A DNA stretch of 64,000 nucleotides from Mycolicibacterium gilvum (GTDB lineage Bacteria > Actinomycetota > Actinomycetes > Mycobacteriales > Mycobacteriaceae). Under the pieces are notes generated by a model. It had not been told where the DNA came from and did not search any database. It saw nothing but the letters and a program-made list of their open reading frames with translations. Below are positions 35,092-42,783 of this stretch, piece by piece (position 1 is the stretch's first letter; every line of letters begins with the position of its first letter). The DNA is taken from NCBI RefSeq assembly GCF_900454025.1, contig NZ_UGQM01000001.1, positions 3,410,001-3,474,000 on the forward strand, read 5' to 3'. The position numbers were made by a program, and so were the translations under genes.

Positions 35092-35162
35092 GAGCTCAGC
35101 ATGATCCGCCGCAGGCCGGCATGCATGGAGATTGTATGGAGAACGCGTGGAGATCTGCGCGC

Positions 35163-36392
35163 TCACACCAGAAAAGCCGCCACCTCGGCGCAGAACACCT
35201 GCCACGCCGGTTCGGTCGCCGTCAGCAGATGGTTGTTGCTCGACAGCGCGACGAGCCGCGCGTCCGGTATCAGCGACGCCAACTCCTCGCCGTACCGCAT
35301 CGGGACGCGGTGGTCGTCGCGGGAATGCAGCACCAGCGTCGGGCACTGAACCCGGGCGCAGAGGTCCCGGACGTCGATGCGGGCGAACTCCTCGAGGAAG
35401 TGCACCGCGTTCTCCGGGGACGTCGTGCGCCGCTGCAGCTGATCGAACGCCGCCCAGTCCGCACGCGTCCCGTCCGGCAGGAACTGCGCCGCGAAAACCT
35501 GCCGAAACGCCGGATCGTCGCGGCCCCATCCCACCCGGGCGAGCTCGAGATCCAGTGCGGCGGCGCGCTTCTCGTCGTCGCTGAGAGCCCGGACCGCGCG
35601 CCCGCGCGCGTAGGCCCCGCACAGCACCAGACGGCTCACCTTGTCCGGATGCCGTGCGGCGTAGGCCACCGCGACCGCACCGCCCTGCGACACCCCCATG
35701 AGGTGGAACCGATCCAGTCCGACCGCGTCGACGACCGTCTCGAGGTCGGCGACCCAGTCGTCGAAGGTGAAGTCGCCGACGTCCCAGTCCGACAGGCCGC
35801 AGCCGCGCTCGTCGTAGCGAATGAACCTGTAGCGCAACGACATCTCCCGCACCCCGTGCCGCCAGACGGGACTCTCGCTGTCATAACCCAGGTGCGTCAT
35901 CCAGTTGGCCGCCTTCACCAGCGGCGGCCCGTCGCCCGACTCGGCGTAGGCGAGCCGCACCCCGTCGGCCGCGCGGGCGAAAGCGATGTGCTGGCGTGGC
36001 GTTTCACGCACCACGTGCTCGACGGACGCCTCGTCGGGCGTCGCGGAGTCCTCGCCGTGCAGCGTGCCGACGAACCGATAGCCGCGGCCGCGCACGGTGC
36101 GGATGTAGCGCTGCGCCTCCCCGTCGTCGCCCAGAGCCCGACGGACGGCCTTGATCCTGCTGGTGAGCGCCGCCTCCCCGACGAACCGGCCACCCCAGAC
36201 GGTGTCGAACAACTCCTCCTTGCTGACACACCGATCGTGATGGCTCACCAGCTGGGTCAGCACGTCGAACACCTGGGGTTCGACCCGGATCACCGAGTCG
36301 CCCGCGCGCAGTTCGTAGCGCCCCAGATCGAGGACGTAGTCGTCCCAGCGCCATACCCGAGGCGAGGAGGAAAGCGCGTCAGCGCTGGTCAC
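35163..36392 (-). CDS. OmpR-type winged-helix domain fused to an alpha/beta hydrolase
   Basis: The 409-residue protein joins a transcription-regulator winged helix (residues ~15-112: Y-V-L-D-L-G-R-Y-E-L-R, V-F-D-V-L-T-Q-L-V, then T-S-R-I-K-A-V-R-R-A-L-G-D and V-R-G-R-G-Y-R-F-V) to an alpha/beta hydrolase (~130-409) with Ser235 in G-V-S-Q-G-G, an acid in H-S-R-D-D-H and a likely His in S-N-N-H. There is no receiver domain. It could be a one-component sensor that binds or cleaves a small molecule, or a bifunctional enzyme-regulator. The linkage is clear; the function is inferred. Confidence 0.83.
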   Translation of the reverse strand: MTSADALSSSPRVWRWDDYVLDLGRYELRAGDSVIRVEPQVFDVLTQLVSHHDRCVSKEELFDTVWGGRFVGEAALTSRIKAVRRALGDDGEAQRYIRTVRGRGYRFVGTLHGEDSATPDEASVEHVVRETPRQHIAFARAADGVRLAYAESGDGPPLVKAANWMTHLGYDSESPVWRHGVREMSLRYRFIRYDERGCGLSDWDVGDFTFDDWVADLETVVDAVGLDRFHLMGVSQGGAVAVAYAARHPDKVSRLVLCGAYARGRAVRALSDDEKRAAALDLELARVGWGRDDPAFRQVFAAQFLPDGTRADWAAFDQLQRRTTSPENAVHFLEEFARIDVRDLCARVQCPTLVLHSRDDHRVPMRYGEELASLIPDARLVALSSNNHLLTATEPAWQVFCAEVAAFLV

Positions 36393-36433
36393 GCGCTAAG
36401 AGTACCGACAATCGGGCCTGAACGGCCTGTTGA

Positions 36434-36784
36434 TCAGCGCCAGCCGTCGGCCGCGCGCGCCGCCTGCATCACCGCGTCGCACAGCTCACGAAGCTCCGCC
36501 CGGTCGGCGCCTTCGTCGAGCGCCGTGGCCATGTCCTCGGCGGCACAGCGGACCTGATAGACGCGGTCGGCCAGCACCGAGGCCTCCTCGGCCGACAGCA
36601 CCACGGCATCCTCGGGCACCGATGTGCCCTTGACGAGCGCCCGCTGCTCGTAGGCCCGCTGCCGGCAGGACTGCCGGCAGTACTGACGGCGCCGTCCCAT
36701 CCCCGCGTCGGCCACTTCCCGACCGCACCAACGGCAGGTCTGCGGGCGCCTTCGGGTGCCGGTGGACGGGCTCAGCGAGGTCAC
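36434..36784 (-). CDS. Small CxxC protein, Rv2049c-like
   Basis: The 116-residue protein starts with a basic tail and has C-R-W-C-G-R-E and Y-C-R-Q-S-C, a four-cysteine zinc-finger-like pair, followed by R-Q-R-A-Y-E-Q-R. The rest is helical and Glu/Ala-rich. In M. tuberculosis a small conserved gene (Rv2049c) lies in the same place, divergent from rbpA. Zinc binding is likely; nucleic-acid binding is a guess. Confidence 0.72.
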   Translation of the reverse strand: MTSLSPSTGTRRRPQTCRWCGREVADAGMGRRRQYCRQSCRQRAYEQRALVKGTSVPEDAVVLSAEEASVLADRVYQVRCAAEDMATALDEGADRAELRELCDAVMQAARAADGWR

Positions 36785-36841
36785 GAGCCCGACTGTAGAC
36801 CGGGGTGCGGCGATATCCCGGTATCATCGTCGGTCGAGTCG

Positions 36842-36867
36842 GGAACTCTACTGAGCGTGATCACGTT
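36842..36867 (+). promoter_or_regulatory. Candidate ECF (SigE/SigH-like) promoter for rbpA
   Basis: GGAAC at 36842-36846 and CGTT at 36864-36867 are separated by 17 bases, matching the -35/-10 pair of mycobacterial ECF sigma factors such as SigE and SigH. The predicted start lies near 36874, giving an ~80-base leader. Stress induction of rbpA is known in mycobacteria, so this is plausible. Based on pattern only. Confidence 0.6.
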
Positions 36868-36878
36868 GAACAGAGGTT

Positions 36879-36922
36879 GCTCCGCTTTCTGCGGAGCGGT
36901 CCCCCGATTCGCCTCCGGCGAA
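36879..36922 (+). promoter_or_regulatory. Two hairpins in the rbpA 5' leader
   Basis: GCTCCGC (36879-36885) pairs with GCGGAGC (36891-36897) around a five-base loop, and TTCGCC (36908-36913) pairs with GGCGAA (36917-36922) around a three-base loop. Together they fill much of the leader between the candidate start and the ribosome site GAGGAG at 36943-36948. They may control translation or stability of the message. Confidence 0.6.
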
Positions 36923-36954
36923 GCCGCGGACCGAGCATTACAGAGGAGTTGACG

Positions 36955-37290
36955 ATGGCAGATCGTGTTTTGAGGGGCAGCCGCCTCGGAGCTGTGAGCT
37001 ACGAGACCGACCGCAACCACGACCTGGCTCCGCGTCAGGTCGCGCGCTACCGCACCGAGAACGGCGAGGAGTTCGACGTCCCGTTCGCCGACGACGCCGA
37101 GATCCCCGGCACCTGGCTGTGCCGCAACGGCATGGAGGGCACCCTGATCGAGGGTGACGTGCCCGAGCCCAAGAAGGTGAAGCCGCCGCGCACCCACTGG
37201 GACATGCTGCTGGAGCGCCGGTCGATCGAAGAGCTCGAAGAGCTGCTCAAGGAGCGGCTGGAGATCGTCAAGACTCGGCGCCGCGGCTGA
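36955..37290 (+). CDS. rbpA: RNA polymerase-binding protein RbpA
   Basis: The 111-residue protein binds RNA polymerase and primary sigma factors, stabilises the open promoter complex and alters rifampicin response. It has the core R-G-S-R-L-G-A-V-S-Y-E-T-D at the start, a beta core with W-L-C-R-N-G-M-E-G, the basic linker P-K-K-V-K-P-P (residues ~75-80) and the helical sigma-interaction domain T-H-W-D-M-L-L-E-R-R-S-I-E-E-L-E. Length equals that of mycobacterial RbpA. ATG 36955 follows GAGGAG. It lies upstream of ppm1/lnt on the opposite strand as in M. tuberculosis, with a repeat array between. Confidence 0.95.
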   Translation: MADRVLRGSRLGAVSYETDRNHDLAPRQVARYRTENGEEFDVPFADDAEIPGTWLCRNGMEGTLIEGDVPEPKKVKPPRTHWDMLLERRSIEELEELLKERLEIVKTRRRG

Positions 37291-37366
37291 GCCGCGAAAC
37301 AACAGGAGCGGCTGAGCCGCGAAACAGCAGAAGCGGCTGAGCCGCGAAGAAGGCTGAGCCGCGAGC
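37283..37366. repeat. 25-bp tandem repeat after rbpA, hairpin-forming
   Basis: The unit GCGGCTGAGCCGC plus GAAACARCAGRA starts at 37283, 37308 and 37333, with a shorter fourth copy from 37352. Each unit contains GCGGC-TGA-GCCGC, a five-bp hairpin. The first copy includes the rbpA stop (37288-37290), so the array starts inside the gene. It fills the space before the convergent ppm1 stop and may act as terminator. Confidence 0.9.
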
Positions 37367-37367
37367 C

Positions 37368-38156
37368 TCAGGGCGTGTTGCCGCGGGCGCGGTCGATGCG
37401 GGCGCGCATCCCCCACTGGGCGACCTTGATGATCGCCTCGCGGATGGTCGAGCCGTCCATCTTCGACACCCCGTGCTCGCGCTCGGTGAAGGTGATCGGC
37501 ACCTCCACGACGGTGAAGCCCGCGTTGATCGAGCGCCAGGTCAGGTCTACCTGGAAGCCGTAACCCTTCGAGTCGACGGCCGCGAGATCGATCTTCTCCA
37601 GCACTTCGCGACGGTAGGCGCGGTACCCGGCGGTGATGTCGTGGATGTCGACGCCGAGCAGGATGCGTGAGTACGCGTTCGCGGTCCGCGACAGCACCAT
37701 CCGCCGGCGAGGCCAGTTCCGCACGTCACCGCCCTCGACGTACCGCGACCCGATGACCACGTCGGCGCCGGCGTCGATCTCTGCGAGGAGGCGGTGCAGG
37801 TCCTCCGGGGCGTGGCTGCCGTCGGCGTCCATCTCCACGAGCACCGTGCACTCCCGGTTGAGGCCCCACGCGAACCCGGCCAGGTAGGCCGCGCCGAGTC
37901 CGTCCTTGGACGTGCGATGCATGACGTGGATCCGGTCCGGGTCACCGAGCGCCAGTTCGTCGGCCAGCTCACCGGTGCCGTCGGGGCTGCCGTCGTCGAC
38001 GATCAGCACGTGCACGTCCGGGGCCGCGTCGTTCACCCTCGACACGATCGACAGCAGATTGTCGCGCTCGTTGTACGTCGGGATGATGACCAGGGTGCGG
38101 GCGCTGGGACGCCCGGCGGGCTCCTCCCGTCCGGTCACGCCACCGGGCACGCTCAT
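37368..38156 (-). CDS. ppm1: Polyprenol monophosphomannose synthase
   Basis: The 262-residue GT2 glycosyltransferase moves mannose from GDP-mannose to polyprenyl phosphate, making the donor for lipomannan, lipoarabinomannan and protein mannosylation. It has [17 protein letters not shown], the metal-binding E-M-D-A-D-G-S-H and I-T-A-G-Y-R-A-Y. There are no membrane helices. In M. tuberculosis this domain is fused behind Lnt; here it is a separate gene overlapping lnt by four bases (ATGA), as in M. smegmatis. Confidence 0.93.
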   Translation of the reverse strand: MSVPGGVTGREEPAGRPSARTLVIIPTYNERDNLLSIVSRVNDAAPDVHVLIVDDGSPDGTGELADELALGDPDRIHVMHRTSKDGLGAAYLAGFAWGLNRECTVLVEMDADGSHAPEDLHRLLAEIDAGADVVIGSRYVEGGDVRNWPRRRMVLSRTANAYSRILLGVDIHDITAGYRAYRREVLEKIDLAAVDSKGYGFQVDLTWRSINAGFTVVEVPITFTEREHGVSKMDGSTIREAIIKVAQWGMRARIDRARGNTP

Positions 38157-39835
38157 GTGGCTCCTTCGCCGTCGTCACTGGTCGGTCTGCGCCTGCGCAA
38201 TCTGCCGGGCAGGAAAGATCCATTGTGCAGTATGGCCCCGACCACACCCGAAACACCGAGCGCGATGAGCACCCCCTCGACGTACGGACCGAATCGCGTC
38301 GCGGGGGTCAGCGAGGTCTTCAGTCGCACCTGTTGATCGAGGTAGGCGGGTTCGAACCACCCGGTGCGGACGATCTCGTGCCCGTCGGGCGCGATCACGG
38401 CACTGATCCCGGTGGTGCCCGCGACCACGACGTAGCGGTCGTGTTCGACGGCCCTCAGCCGGCCGAACGCCAGTTGCTGTTCGCTCATCGCCTGATCGAA
38501 CGTCGCGTTGTTGCTGGGCACGGCGAGCAACTGGGCGCCGTTGCGCACGGATTCGCGGGCGGCGCGGTCGAAGATGACCTCCCAGCACGTGGTGATGCCG
38601 ACCGGGATGCCCGCGGCCTCGACCACGCCGTCGCCGTCTCCGGGTACGAAATATCCGGCGCGGTCGGCATACGACGACAGCTTGCTGAAGAAGCTGCGCC
38701 ACGGCAGGTACTCACCGAACGGCTGCACGATCCGTTTGTCGTGGCGGTCGGAGGGACCGGTCTCGGGGTTCCACACGATGACGGTGTTGTTCGACACCGG
38801 GTTGTCGCGGCTGTAGCCGGGCGCGGCGACCACTCCGCCGACCAGGACGGGCGCGTCGATCGCCGCCGCAGCTCGGGAAATTTCTTGTGCGGCATCCGGG
38901 TTCGCGATCGGGTCGATGTCCGAGGAGTTCTCCGGCCACACCACCAGCATCGGTTGCGGGACCCGCCCGGCCCGCACGTCGTCGGCCAGCCGCAGCGTTT
39001 CGCGGACGTGGTTGTCGAGCACCGCACGCCGCTGGGCGTTGAATTCCAGGCCGAGCCGGGGCACGTTGCCCTGCACTGCGGCGACGGTGACCGGAGGTTC
39101 GTCCCCGGCACCGAGTCCGGCCTTGCGGACGTGCGGCCATGCCAACGTGGACGCCAGCAACACCACCGCGATGCACAGACCGGGCAGCACCACGGCCGGC
39201 GGGGTGGCCGCGCGGGTCGCCGCGTCGCGCCGCCACCAGTCGGCGATGCCGAGGACGAGGGCGCCCAGGCTGAACGCGAGAAGCACCAGCGCGAACGAGA
39301 CCAGCGGGGCGCCGCCGACGTAGGCCAGTGGCAGCAGCGGGCTCTCGCTCTGCGAGAAGCCGACGACACCCCACGGGAAGCCGCCGAACGGGACCGTCGA
39401 CTTGAGCCATTCCTGCGCCGACCACAGCCCGGCGAACCACAACGGCCAGCCGGGCAGCCGCCGGACCACGACAGCGAGCATGCCGAACAGCGCGCAGAAC
39501 AACGCCTCGACGACACTGAGGGCCAGCCAGGGCACCGCTCCGACCAGTCCGCTGATCCAGGGCAGCAGCGGCACGTAGAACGCGAGGCCGAACAGCAGGC
39601 CGTAGCCGGCGCCGCCGGCGACGGTGGTCCGCTCGCGGGTGAGGACCCAGCCGAGCACCGCGAACGCCAGGATCGCGGTGTACCACCAGCCGAACGGCGG
39701 GAAGCTGACGCACAGCGCCAACCCCGCGACGATCGCCGCGGTCAGCCGAGGTAGGCGATCCACCACCGCCTGACCGAAACGTCGTGCGCGCGCCGGTCTT
39801 TCGGGGGCATCCGCGTCGGCGGCGGTCTCACCCAT
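38153..39835 (-). CDS. lnt: Apolipoprotein N-acyltransferase
   Basis: The 560-residue membrane enzyme adds the third acyl chain to lipoproteins. About seven N-terminal helices precede a nitrilase domain with the catalytic triad Glu302 (W-P-E-N), Lys367 ([12 protein letters not shown]) and Cys417 (T-T-C-W-E), followed by a last helix. ATG 39835 is chosen; GTG 39847 is four codons longer. Its start overlaps the stop of the amidohydrolase upstream. Interaction with Ppm1 to anchor it at the membrane is known in mycobacteria. Confidence 0.93.
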   Translation of the reverse strand: MGETAADADAPERPARARRFGQAVVDRLPRLTAAIVAGLALCVSFPPFGWWYTAILAFAVLGWVLTRERTTVAGGAGYGLLFGLAFYVPLLPWISGLVGAVPWLALSVVEALFCALFGMLAVVVRRLPGWPLWFAGLWSAQEWLKSTVPFGGFPWGVVGFSQSESPLLPLAYVGGAPLVSFALVLLAFSLGALVLGIADWWRRDAATRAATPPAVVLPGLCIAVVLLASTLAWPHVRKAGLGAGDEPPVTVAAVQGNVPRLGLEFNAQRRAVLDNHVRETLRLADDVRAGRVPQPMLVVWPENSSDIDPIANPDAAQEISRAAAAIDAPVLVGGVVAAPGYSRDNPVSNNTVIVWNPETGPSDRHDKRIVQPFGEYLPWRSFFSKLSSYADRAGYFVPGDGDGVVEAAGIPVGITTCWEVIFDRAARESVRNGAQLLAVPSNNATFDQAMSEQQLAFGRLRAVEHDRYVVVAGTTGISAVIAPDGHEIVRTGWFEPAYLDQQVRLKTSLTPATRFGPYVEGVLIALGVSGVVGAILHNGSFLPGRLRRRRPTSDDGEGAT

Positions 39836-41408
39836 GGAGGACGGCACCTCGGTGCACGGTCTGCCTGCACCGCGGAAGCCCGTCGGTCAGGGCGGGCAGC
39901 ACCGGGACCCGTGAGCGCGGGTCGGTCGACCATCGCTGCACCGCGTCGGTCGGGGCGCTGACCTCGAAGTCGTCGGCCTCCCACACCGCGTAGCTGGCGG
40001 GTGCGCCCGGAACGAGGGTGCCGGTCACGCCGTCGCGCACTCCCCCGGCGCGCCACGCGCCCCGGGTCGCCGCGGCGAACGCCGCCCGGGCCGAGATCGC
40101 GCTGCCCGGTGTGCGGTGCGCCGTGGCGGCACGCACCGCGTGCCACGGATTCATGTCGGTCACCGGGCTGTCCGAGCCGAAGGCGAGGGGCACGCCTTGG
40201 GATGCTAACAGCGCGAACGGGTTCAGCCCGGCGGCCCGTGTGACTCCCAGACGCCGCGCGTACATACCGTCCGGGCCACCCCACAGCGCGTCGAAAGCCG
40301 GCTGCATGCTGGCGACCACACCCCAGCTCCCGAGAAGGGCGGCCTGGTCGTCGGTGACCATCTCCAGATGCTCGAGCCGGTGGCCGCACCGCGCCACCGC
40401 TGCGACGCCGAACCGGTCGACGGCGATCTGCAGCGCGGCCACCACGGCGGCGGTGGCGGCGTCCCCGATCACGTGGAACCCGGCCGTCACGCCCGCCTCC
40501 GTGCACGCGTTCAGGTGTGCGGTGATCGCGTCGACGTCGAGATATACGTTGCCGGTCGGCGCGGGACAGTCCGCGCCGATGTCGGCATACGGGTCGCGCA
40601 GCCACGCGGTGCGCGAGCCGAGAGCGCCGTCGACGAACAGGTCACCGGCCAAGCCCCGCGCCCCGGTGGCCTCGATCAGCTCCCGGGCAGCCGCGGCGGT
40701 GCCGACGTGCTCACCCCAGTAGCCGACGATCTCGACTCCGTGATCGTGGGTGCGTAGCTCCAGCCAGTCGTCGAGCCCGCCGATCTCGGGGCCCGCGCAT
40801 TCGTGCACGGCGACGATTCCGACTGCCGCGGCGGCGTCGAGGGCCGCCTGCCTGGCCTGCGCGCGCTGCGTGGCGGTCAGCTGCTCGCGGGCTGTCCTGC
40901 GGACCCGATGGTGTGCGTCGGCGATCAGCGGTTCGGTGTCGGTGACGCCTGCGGCTCGGCGCAGCGACGTCGACGCCGCGGCGGAGTGGACGTCGACACG
41001 GGCCAGGTACGCCGGCCGGGACCCGACGGCGGCGTCGATGTCGGCGGTGTCGGGCGGGGTCTGATCGGGCCAGCCGGCCTCGTCCCAGCCGTGGCCCCAG
41101 AGCACCCCGTCGGGGTGATCGGCGGCGAACTCGGCCAGCATCGCCAGGCAATGTCGCCGCGATGTCGCGGCCCGCAGGTCCAGGCCGGTCAGTGTCAGAC
41201 CTGTGGCGGTCGTGTGCACGTGGCTGTCGACGAATGCGGGGGCGACGAACGCGCCGTCGAGATCGGCGACGTCGGCGTCCGGGAACTGCGCGCGGCCGAC
41301 GTCGTCGCTGCCCACCCACGCCACGACACCGCCGCGCACCGCCATCGCGGTCGCGTCGGGCATGGCCGGACTGTGGATGCGGCCGCCCCGCAGAAGGGTG
41401 GTGTTCAC
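39828..41408 (-). CDS. Amidohydrolase-family protein (YtcJ-like)
   Basis: The 526-residue metal-dependent hydrolase has the TIM-barrel amidohydrolase marks S-H-V-H near residue 62, a central [22 protein letters not shown], and F-G-S-D-S-P-V with the last metal Asp. It matches the YtcJ group of cytoplasmic amidohydrolases of unknown substrate. It overlaps fxsA and lnt and probably shares an operon. Confidence 0.82.
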   Translation of the reverse strand: MNTTLLRGGRIHSPAMPDATAMAVRGGVVAWVGSDDVGRAQFPDADVADLDGAFVAPAFVDSHVHTTATGLTLTGLDLRAATSRRHCLAMLAEFAADHPDGVLWGHGWDEAGWPDQTPPDTADIDAAVGSRPAYLARVDVHSAAASTSLRRAAGVTDTEPLIADAHHRVRRTAREQLTATQRAQARQAALDAAAAVGIVAVHECAGPEIGGLDDWLELRTHDHGVEIVGYWGEHVGTAAAARELIEATGARGLAGDLFVDGALGSRTAWLRDPYADIGADCPAPTGNVYLDVDAITAHLNACTEAGVTAGFHVIGDAATAAVVAALQIAVDRFGVAAVARCGHRLEHLEMVTDDQAALLGSWGVVASMQPAFDALWGGPDGMYARRLGVTRAAGLNPFALLASQGVPLAFGSDSPVTDMNPWHAVRAATAHRTPGSAISARAAFAAATRGAWRAGGVRDGVTGTLVPGAPASYAVWEADDFEVSAPTDAVQRWSTDPRSRVPVLPALTDGLPRCRQTVHRGAVLHG

Positions 41409-41914
41409 TCCGGCGTGCGGGGAAGTTCCGGCCTCGGCGAGGGGACGCCACCATCGTGAACCGGGACGTCGTCGATCACCTCGACGACTTCACCGTCGAT
41501 GTACTCCGCCCGTCCCGCGCGGCGGGTGGCGGCCGAACCGACGGTGCTGACGCCGACGATCAGCGGGGCGCGGCGGGCGGCGAGCGCGGTGACAAGGGGC
41601 CGCGCGGCGGCGCGGGTCGGCGGCAACAGCAACAGCGCACCGAAGACGGAACTGGCCAGGCCGGGGATCACGACGAGCACCGTACCGAGTGCGACGAGCA
41701 CGCTGTCCGTCACCGCCCCCTGCGCGTCGGCGAGGGTCAGACCGGACCGCAGGCGGCGGAGGTGACGACGCAGCTGCGAGCCCGCCAGCGCCAGGCCGAG
41801 CACGAACGCGCCCGCCATCAGCAGAAGCGTCCAGCCGAAACCGATCGTCGAGACCAGGGCCACCAGGACGGCCAGCTCGATGACCGCGTAGAGCAGGAAC
41901 AGTCGCATCGCCAT
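41405..41914 (-). CDS. fxsA: FxsA-family membrane protein
   Basis: The 169-residue product has the FxsA cytoplasmic-membrane family pattern: M-R-L-F-L-L-Y-A-V-I-E-L start, then G-F-G-W-T-L-L-L, a conserved S-x-L-R-R loop, and V-L-V-V-I-P-G-L helix, with a hydrophilic C-terminus. In E. coli FxsA blocks phage exclusion; a role in mycobacteria is unknown. ATG 41914 is chosen, since the 35 residues read upstream are Arg-rich and unlike the family. The position between lnt and the F420-type gene matches M. tuberculosis Rv2053c. Confidence 0.87.
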   Translation of the reverse strand: MAMRLFLLYAVIELAVLVALVSTIGFGWTLLLMAGAFVLGLALAGSQLRRHLRRLRSGLTLADAQGAVTDSVLVALGTVLVVIPGLASSVFGALLLLPPTRAAARPLVTALAARRAPLIVGVSTVGSAATRRAGRAEYIDGEVVEVIDDVPVHDGGVPSPRPELPRTPE

Positions 41915-41948
41915 AGTGTGCCAACGCACAGGCGACGGCGGCGGTTCC

Positions 41949-42371
41949 TCAGGTGCCCGGCTGCGGACCCGGCGCGGCCTCGACCTCGATCGCGGCGTGC
42001 ACCTTGTCGACACCGCCACGCACGATGGCCTGCGGAATCCACCACCACGCGTGCCACCAGTAGCGCCGGGTGACCATGTCGAACACCCGCCGTGTCTCCG
42101 ATTTGGGGAGATTGCGGGCGACGGCCTCGACCGGCTCGCCCTTGGGTTTGCCGAGTACGCCGCACTTCTGGATGGTGACGCGCGGTGTGTTGCGGATGCG
42201 TTTGGTCTTCCAGGAACCGTCGTCGGTGCTGATCAGCAACTTGTCGCCGTGCGGGACACCCCATACCGGGGTCGGCTTGGGGCGGCCGTCCTTGGTGAAG
42301 GTGGTCAGCAGCAGGTACTTCTCGGTGTACACATCGGTGAACGTGGGCCCCTGGTTCCCGGATTGCGTCAT
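41949..42371 (-). CDS. PPOX-class F420-dependent oxidoreductase, Rv2061c-like
   Basis: The 140-residue split-barrel flavoprotein has K-Y-L-L-L-T-T-F-T-K-D-G-R-P-K-P-T-P-V-W and S-W-K-T-K-R-I-R-N-T-P-R-V-T, the cofactor-phosphate segment of the F420/FMN family. The C-terminal part is Trp-rich (W-W-H-A-W-W-W). M. tuberculosis carries Rv2061c at this place. Substrate unknown. A second, related gene follows upstream on the strand, so they arose by duplication. Confidence 0.82.
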   Translation of the reverse strand: MTQSGNQGPTFTDVYTEKYLLLTTFTKDGRPKPTPVWGVPHGDKLLISTDDGSWKTKRIRNTPRVTIQKCGVLGKPKGEPVEAVARNLPKSETRRVFDMVTRRYWWHAWWWIPQAIVRGGVDKVHAAIEVEAAPGPQPGT

Positions 42372-42377
42372 GGACCT

Positions 42378-42761
42378 CTATTTCACCGGTCTGATCTCGA
42401 TCGAAACGTTCTTCTCCATCCCGCCGCGCAGCTTCGAGAAGAAGTTGAACGTCTTGCCCAGCAGCCCGTACCGCTTACCCAGCGCGTCGTAGGTCTTCGC
42501 GTTCATCGTCTTCGGCAGGATTGCCGCGGTGGCCTCGACGGCCTCACCCTTCGGCTTGCCGGCACGGTCGCACTCGGCGATGGTGACGCGCGGGGTGTTG
42601 CGGAGGCGCTTGACCTTCCAGGACTTCTCCTGGGTGATCGCGATCAGCGCCTCACCCGCCGGCGCGGCCCAGATCGCCGTCGGCTTCGGGCGGCCGTCCT
42701 TGGTGAACGTGGTCAGCAGGATGTACTCCGACTTGGCGACGTCGGCGAAGGTCACAGTCAT
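42378..42761 (-). CDS. PPOX-class F420-dependent oxidoreductase, paralog
   Basis: This 127-residue protein shares the L-L-T-T-F-T-K-D-G-R-P-K-P-T-x-x-W segment and S-W-K-V-K-R-L-R-N-T-P-R-V-T with its neighbour but differs in the C-terminal half, which lacks the Trp cluster and has F-F-S-K-L-R-G-G-M-E. Six bases separate the two genes. They are tandem duplicates that have diverged. Both probably bind F420. Confidence 0.82.
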   Translation of the reverse strand: MTVTFADVAKSEYILLTTFTKDGRPKPTAIWAAPAGEALIAITQEKSWKVKRLRNTPRVTIAECDRAGKPKGEAVEATAAILPKTMNAKTYDALGKRYGLLGKTFNFFSKLRGGMEKNVSIEIRPVK

Positions 42762-42783
42762 GGGCCCAGGTTAGCGGGGCGGC

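Noticed and set aside
37283..37366. CRISPR or insertion-sequence end
   Set aside because: Tandem 25-bp units without spacers, no transposase; better explained as terminal coding repeats.
38225..39754. 509-codon plus-strand frame opposite lnt
   Set aside because: Antisense shadow of a gene with an intact Glu-Lys-Cys triad.
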